Below are positions 62,201 to 64,000 of a DNA stretch of 64,000 nt, piece after piece (the stretch's first letter is position 1; every line of letters starts with the position of its first letter). Both the position numbers and the translations under genes were made by a program. Below the pieces are notes generated by a model, which worked only from the letters and a program-made list of their open reading frames with translations, searched no databases and had not been told where the DNA came from. Source of the stretch: JADJTT01 sp049306275 (GTDB lineage Bacteria > Bacteroidota > Bacteroidia > Chitinophagales > Saprospiraceae); the NCBI GenBank assembly GCA_049306275.1, contig JBAQQB010000138.1:1-64000 (forward strand), written 5' to 3'.

Positions 62201-64000
62201 CCAGTTCTGCCAGATCCAGACCAATTCCGTGGAGATCGAGGTCTTTCCCGTGCTCGACCCTGCAATCACCCTGACAGGCGATTCTTCCATTTGCGAAGGA
62301 GAAAGCGTTCAGCTCAGCGTCGACCCCGATGCCACAAACATCGAATGGTACCTCGACGGCCAGTTGCTGGAAACGCAGGAATCGTTGATCGAAACCCAGG
62401 CGGGAGGCAGTTACTACGCCATTTTGTCAAACCCTTCCTGCCATATTCAGACCGATCCTGTGGAAATCGAGGTCATCCCATACCCCAGCCCGGCTATTGC
62501 CCTGTCTGGCGAACCCACGCTCTGCGAAGGCCAAAGCCTGACGCTCAGCGCCGACCCCAACGCCACCGCCGTGCAGTGGTACCTCGACGGACAATTGCTG
62601 CCCTGGGAGGAAAGCCAGATCGAAGTGCAGGAGGCCGGCGTATATTCAGCAATCGTCTTCAACCAGTTCTGCCAGACACAGGCAGAAACGGTGGATGTGC
62701 AGGTAATACCCGCTCCTTCTCCCGAACTGACCCTGGCAGGCGAAACCGCCATTTGTGAAGGTGAGAGCGTACTGATCAGCGCGGATCCCTCCACCACTTC
62801 CATTCAGTGGTACCTCGACGGCCAGTTGCTGGAATGGACCGAAGCTCAGATCGAAGTGCAGACGGGAGGCGAGTACTACGCCGTCCTGTCCAACGAAGTG
62901 TGCACCACACTGACCCAGGCTGTGGAGATCGAGGTCATCCCCTACCCCAGCCCCGAAATCGCCCTCTCCGGCGAGCCCACGCTCTGCGAAGGTGAAAGCC
63001 TGACGCTCAGCGCCGACCCCGGCGCCACCGCCGTGCAATGGTACCTCGACGGGCAGCTGCTGCCTTGGGAACAAACGCAGATTGAAGTGCAGGAAGCAGG
63101 CACGTATTCCGCCATCGCTTACAACCTGTTTTGCGCCACGCCGGCCGATCCGGTGGAGATTGTGGTTATTTCCGCCCCCGATCCCGCGATCCTGCTGACG
63201 GGAGAAGCCGCGTTTTGCGAAGGTGAAAGCGCCCTGCTGAGCGCCGACTCCACCGCTACTTTCATCCAATGGTTCCTCGACGGCCAGCTTTTGGAATGGC
63301 CCGAAACGCAAATCGAAGTGCAGGAGGCAGGCACGTATTCCGCCATCGCCTACAACCTGTTTTGCGCCACGCAGACCGATTTTGTGGAGATTGTGGTCAT
63401 TTCCGCACCCGATCCCATCCTGACTTACGAGACCACCCTCGCCTGCCGCGGCGACTCCATTTTGCTCGGCGCAAACGGAGTACTGGACTCCTGGCAATGG
63501 TACCTCGATGGCGCGCCCATAGAACCGGCCACGGGACCCCAATGGTGGGCAAGTGAAAGCGGCCAGTATTCCTACACCGGAACGCTGGGCCCATGTGAAG
63601 TCGCCAGCGAACCGGTGCCGATCACCCTGGCGGAACCGGTCGTGCCGGTGCTGAGCTACCTCAACGACACCCTGTTCTGCACGCCTGCCACAAGCTATCA
63701 GTGGTACCTTAACGGCGAGTTGCTGGAAGGCGCCACGGGTCCCTTCCTCGTGCCGGAGCAAAGCGGCGCTTACAGCGTTTGGACCACCGATGAGAACGGC
63801 TGCGAAGCCATTTCCAACCCCATCGACGTAGAGATCATCAATTCGGTATCCGGCGCCCTGCCCACTGGCTGGAAGGTCTACCCCAACCCAGCCAGCGACT
63901 GGCTGACGCTGGAACTGCCAGACTCCGGCCGGGCGCAGTACGCGCTTTACGACCTAACGGGAAGAAGGCTGGTGAACGGCGCCATTCATGTAGAAAAAAC
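59274..64000 (+). CDS. Secreted choice-of-anchor-B protein with Ig-like repeats and T9SS signal (partial, 3' end cut)
   Basis: The open frame runs from the ATG at 59274 to the window edge without a stop (1575 complete codons). A signal peptide is visible (MKHPLYLLLWGALSMTSAQA). Residues about 25-370 form a propeller-like domain of LVIVD/choice-of-anchor-B type (NDVWGWTDCEQREYAILG, then WRDMKTFRDRAYAVCD). About 13 Ig-like repeats of 76-78 residues follow. The C-terminal region includes WKVYPNPASDWLTLELP, a type A T9SS sorting signal, cut by the window end. The protein is therefore exported across the outer membrane and probably attached to the surface or released. It has its own promoter candidate. 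There is no sign of a functional link to the injection system. Confidence 0.9.
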   Translation, partial: MKHPLYLLLWGALSMTSAQAQISHNMTLLGNFNDPSLPSASGTRYNDVWGWTDCEQREYAILGSAKYVHFFNIENPASPQQVGFFTGGSTTIWRDMKTFRDRAYAVCDNCNEGLMIFDLSDMPNTVTKTKQTTQFFSSAHNIYIDENAGRLYVAGSNTKSNGVIILDLNADPDNPTQIGNPTLAGGYIHDIHVRNHIAYGSSGNNGLWVYNLSNPQNPVLLGTLTDYPQSGYNHSSWLSGDGQHLVMADETHNKGIKMVDVSDLSDMTVTDVFRSALLAPADTASIVHNPFIRDEYVFVSYYHDGVQVFNMSNPSNVVKVAWYDTFTGHTNYSGFKGCWGVYPFLSSGKILASDQTNGLFILSLNNITLDPIPHPTYPTPTITLNGGNPICQGQTVTISAHPSATDADWYLNGNLIQEGGLSIQVGQAGVYHAILYKEYCGIQSNSINLQVIPLPNPVITPLSDLTVCQGGIVTLSVDPLATNVQWYRNGILVQNGGFLYQTQQAGNYHAILFNQSCSIQTNTVQVQVIPFPSNILTLTGDNPICEGESVTLSVDPTATSVQWYLNGALQPWQGTQIEATATGSYYAKVYRQFCSVQTNSIFLQVIPLPDTEITPLGNPVICEGESIFLAVDPSSTNVIWYRNGAQYQTGGTLLQVSQAGTYSALLFHQFCSIESESIEIQVIPLPDPGIAFAGENTICEGESALLFADPAATNVVWFLNGAPLPASGNPVEVQQPGFYHALVYNQNCTVLSDSANLQVIALPNPVITPLGNPEICEGESVFISADPSATSVEWFLNGASLPEEGFVIEAQEAGTYSAILYNQFCEIASNSIEVETIPLPDPAIAVSGETSICEGESVLLSADLNATAIQWYLNGDLLPLTEAQIEVQEAGQYYAILSNQHCTTQSEQVEIEVIAYPSAGIALSGDASLCEGESVVLSADSSATAIGWYLDGVLLSETEAQIEVGEAGVYYALLSNQFCQIQTNSVEIEVFPVLDPAITLTGDSSICEGESVQLSVDPDATNIEWYLDGQLLETQESLIETQAGGSYYAILSNPSCHIQTDPVEIEVIPYPSPAIALSGEPTLCEGQSLTLSADPNATAVQWYLDGQLLPWEESQIEVQEAGVYSAIVFNQFCQTQAETVDVQVIPAPSPELTLAGETAICEGESVLISADPSTTSIQWYLDGQLLEWTEAQIEVQTGGEYYAVLSNEVCTTLTQAVEIEVIPYPSPEIALSGEPTLCEGESLTLSADPGATAVQWYLDGQLLPWEQTQIEVQEAGTYSAIAYNLFCATPADPVEIVVISAPDPAILLTGEAAFCEGESALLSADSTATFIQWFLDGQLLEWPETQIEVQEAGTYSAIAYNLFCATQTDFVEIVVISAPDPILTYETTLACRGDSILLGANGVLDSWQWYLDGAPIEPATGPQWWASESGQYSYTGTLGPCEVASEPVPITLAEPVVPVLSYLNDTLFCTPATSYQWYLNGELLEGATGPFLVPEQSGAYSVWTTDENGCEAISNPIDVEIINSVSGALPTGWKVYPNPASDWLTLELPDSGRAQYALYDLTGRRLVNGAIHVEK
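60420..63400 (+). repeat. Tandem Ig-like repeats, period 228-234 bp
   Basis: Each unit has the pattern ICEGESV-x-LSADP-x-AT-x-x-QWYLDG-x-LL, an EVQEAGTYYA strand, a cysteine, then an IEVIP-x-P linker. Units begin at about 60441, 60673, 60901, 61135, 61369, 61600, 61831, 62059, 62287, 62518, 62749, 62980 and 63214. The two cysteines in each unit could form a disulfide. Units near the C-terminus are more alike than those near the start; the units at 62518 and 62980 are strongly similar in DNA. A degenerate unit (LACRGDSILLGANG) follows before the sorting signal. Confidence 0.85.

Overview
The window comes from a member of the Bacteroidota, most likely a Saprospiraceae-like marine or sludge bacterium. 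This is inferred from several signs. Two good promoter candidates match the Bacteroidota -7 element TAnnTTTG. The last gene is a choice-of-anchor-B type surface protein with a type IX secretion (T9SS) C-terminal signal. The injection-system proteins have the long, Cys-containing forms I associate with this phylum. All genes are on the + strand. I see no rRNA, tRNA, CRISPR array or insertion sequence.

Region 1 (1-9540) starts with a pair of small hairpins, followed by two very large GC-rich genes of unknown function (1728 and 1390 aa) and a good intrinsic terminator. Region 2 (9541-15192) has visibly lower GC and encodes a four-pass membrane protein, a small protein with an Asp tail, a LytTR response regulator and a short unknown protein. 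These probably form the lead-in to the next operon.

Region 3 (15225-53171) is a complete extracellular contractile injection system (eCIS, Afp/PVC type). It has a tail terminator (DUF4255), a sheath, two tube proteins, a 53-aa DUF5908 protein, a LysM baseplate-hub protein, a VgrG-like spike, a PAAR tip, a gp25-like wedge protein, a baseplate-J protein, a tail fibre with an S74-type chaperone, a giant Afp12-like baseplate protein, a large unknown protein, a CIS tape-measure family protein (CIS_TMP) and an Afp15-like AAA+ ATPase. The payload genes lie between the last structural genes and the ATPase. One is a DUF4157 effector with membrane segments, a 24-bp tandem repeat linker and a C-terminal GH-E nuclease, followed by an ankyrin-repeat immunity candidate with its own promoter. 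A vanadium-haloperoxidase/PAP2-like enzyme and a ParA-like ATPase follow. The last is a second DUF4157 effector, ending in an L,D-transpeptidase (YkuD) domain.

Region 4 (53294-59194) is one 1966-aa gene: a CHAT caspase-like protease, an nSTAND-type NTPase, a transmembrane helix, a propeller-like region and about ten C-terminal membrane helices. It looks like a membrane-anchored signalling or defence protease. Region 5 (59274 to the edge) is a secreted LVIVD/choice-of-anchor-B protein with about 13 tandem Ig-like repeats and a T9SS sorting signal cut by the window end.

The coherent story is an eCIS island with two payloads. Both share a conserved GC-rich DUF4157 leader and carry unrelated, more AT-rich toxin tips. 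The least explained parts are the CHAT-STAND membrane protease, the roughly 25-fold degenerate repeat expansion in the Afp12-like protein, and the two giant unknown genes at the left end. All family calls were made by reading the sequence; none was tested by a database search.
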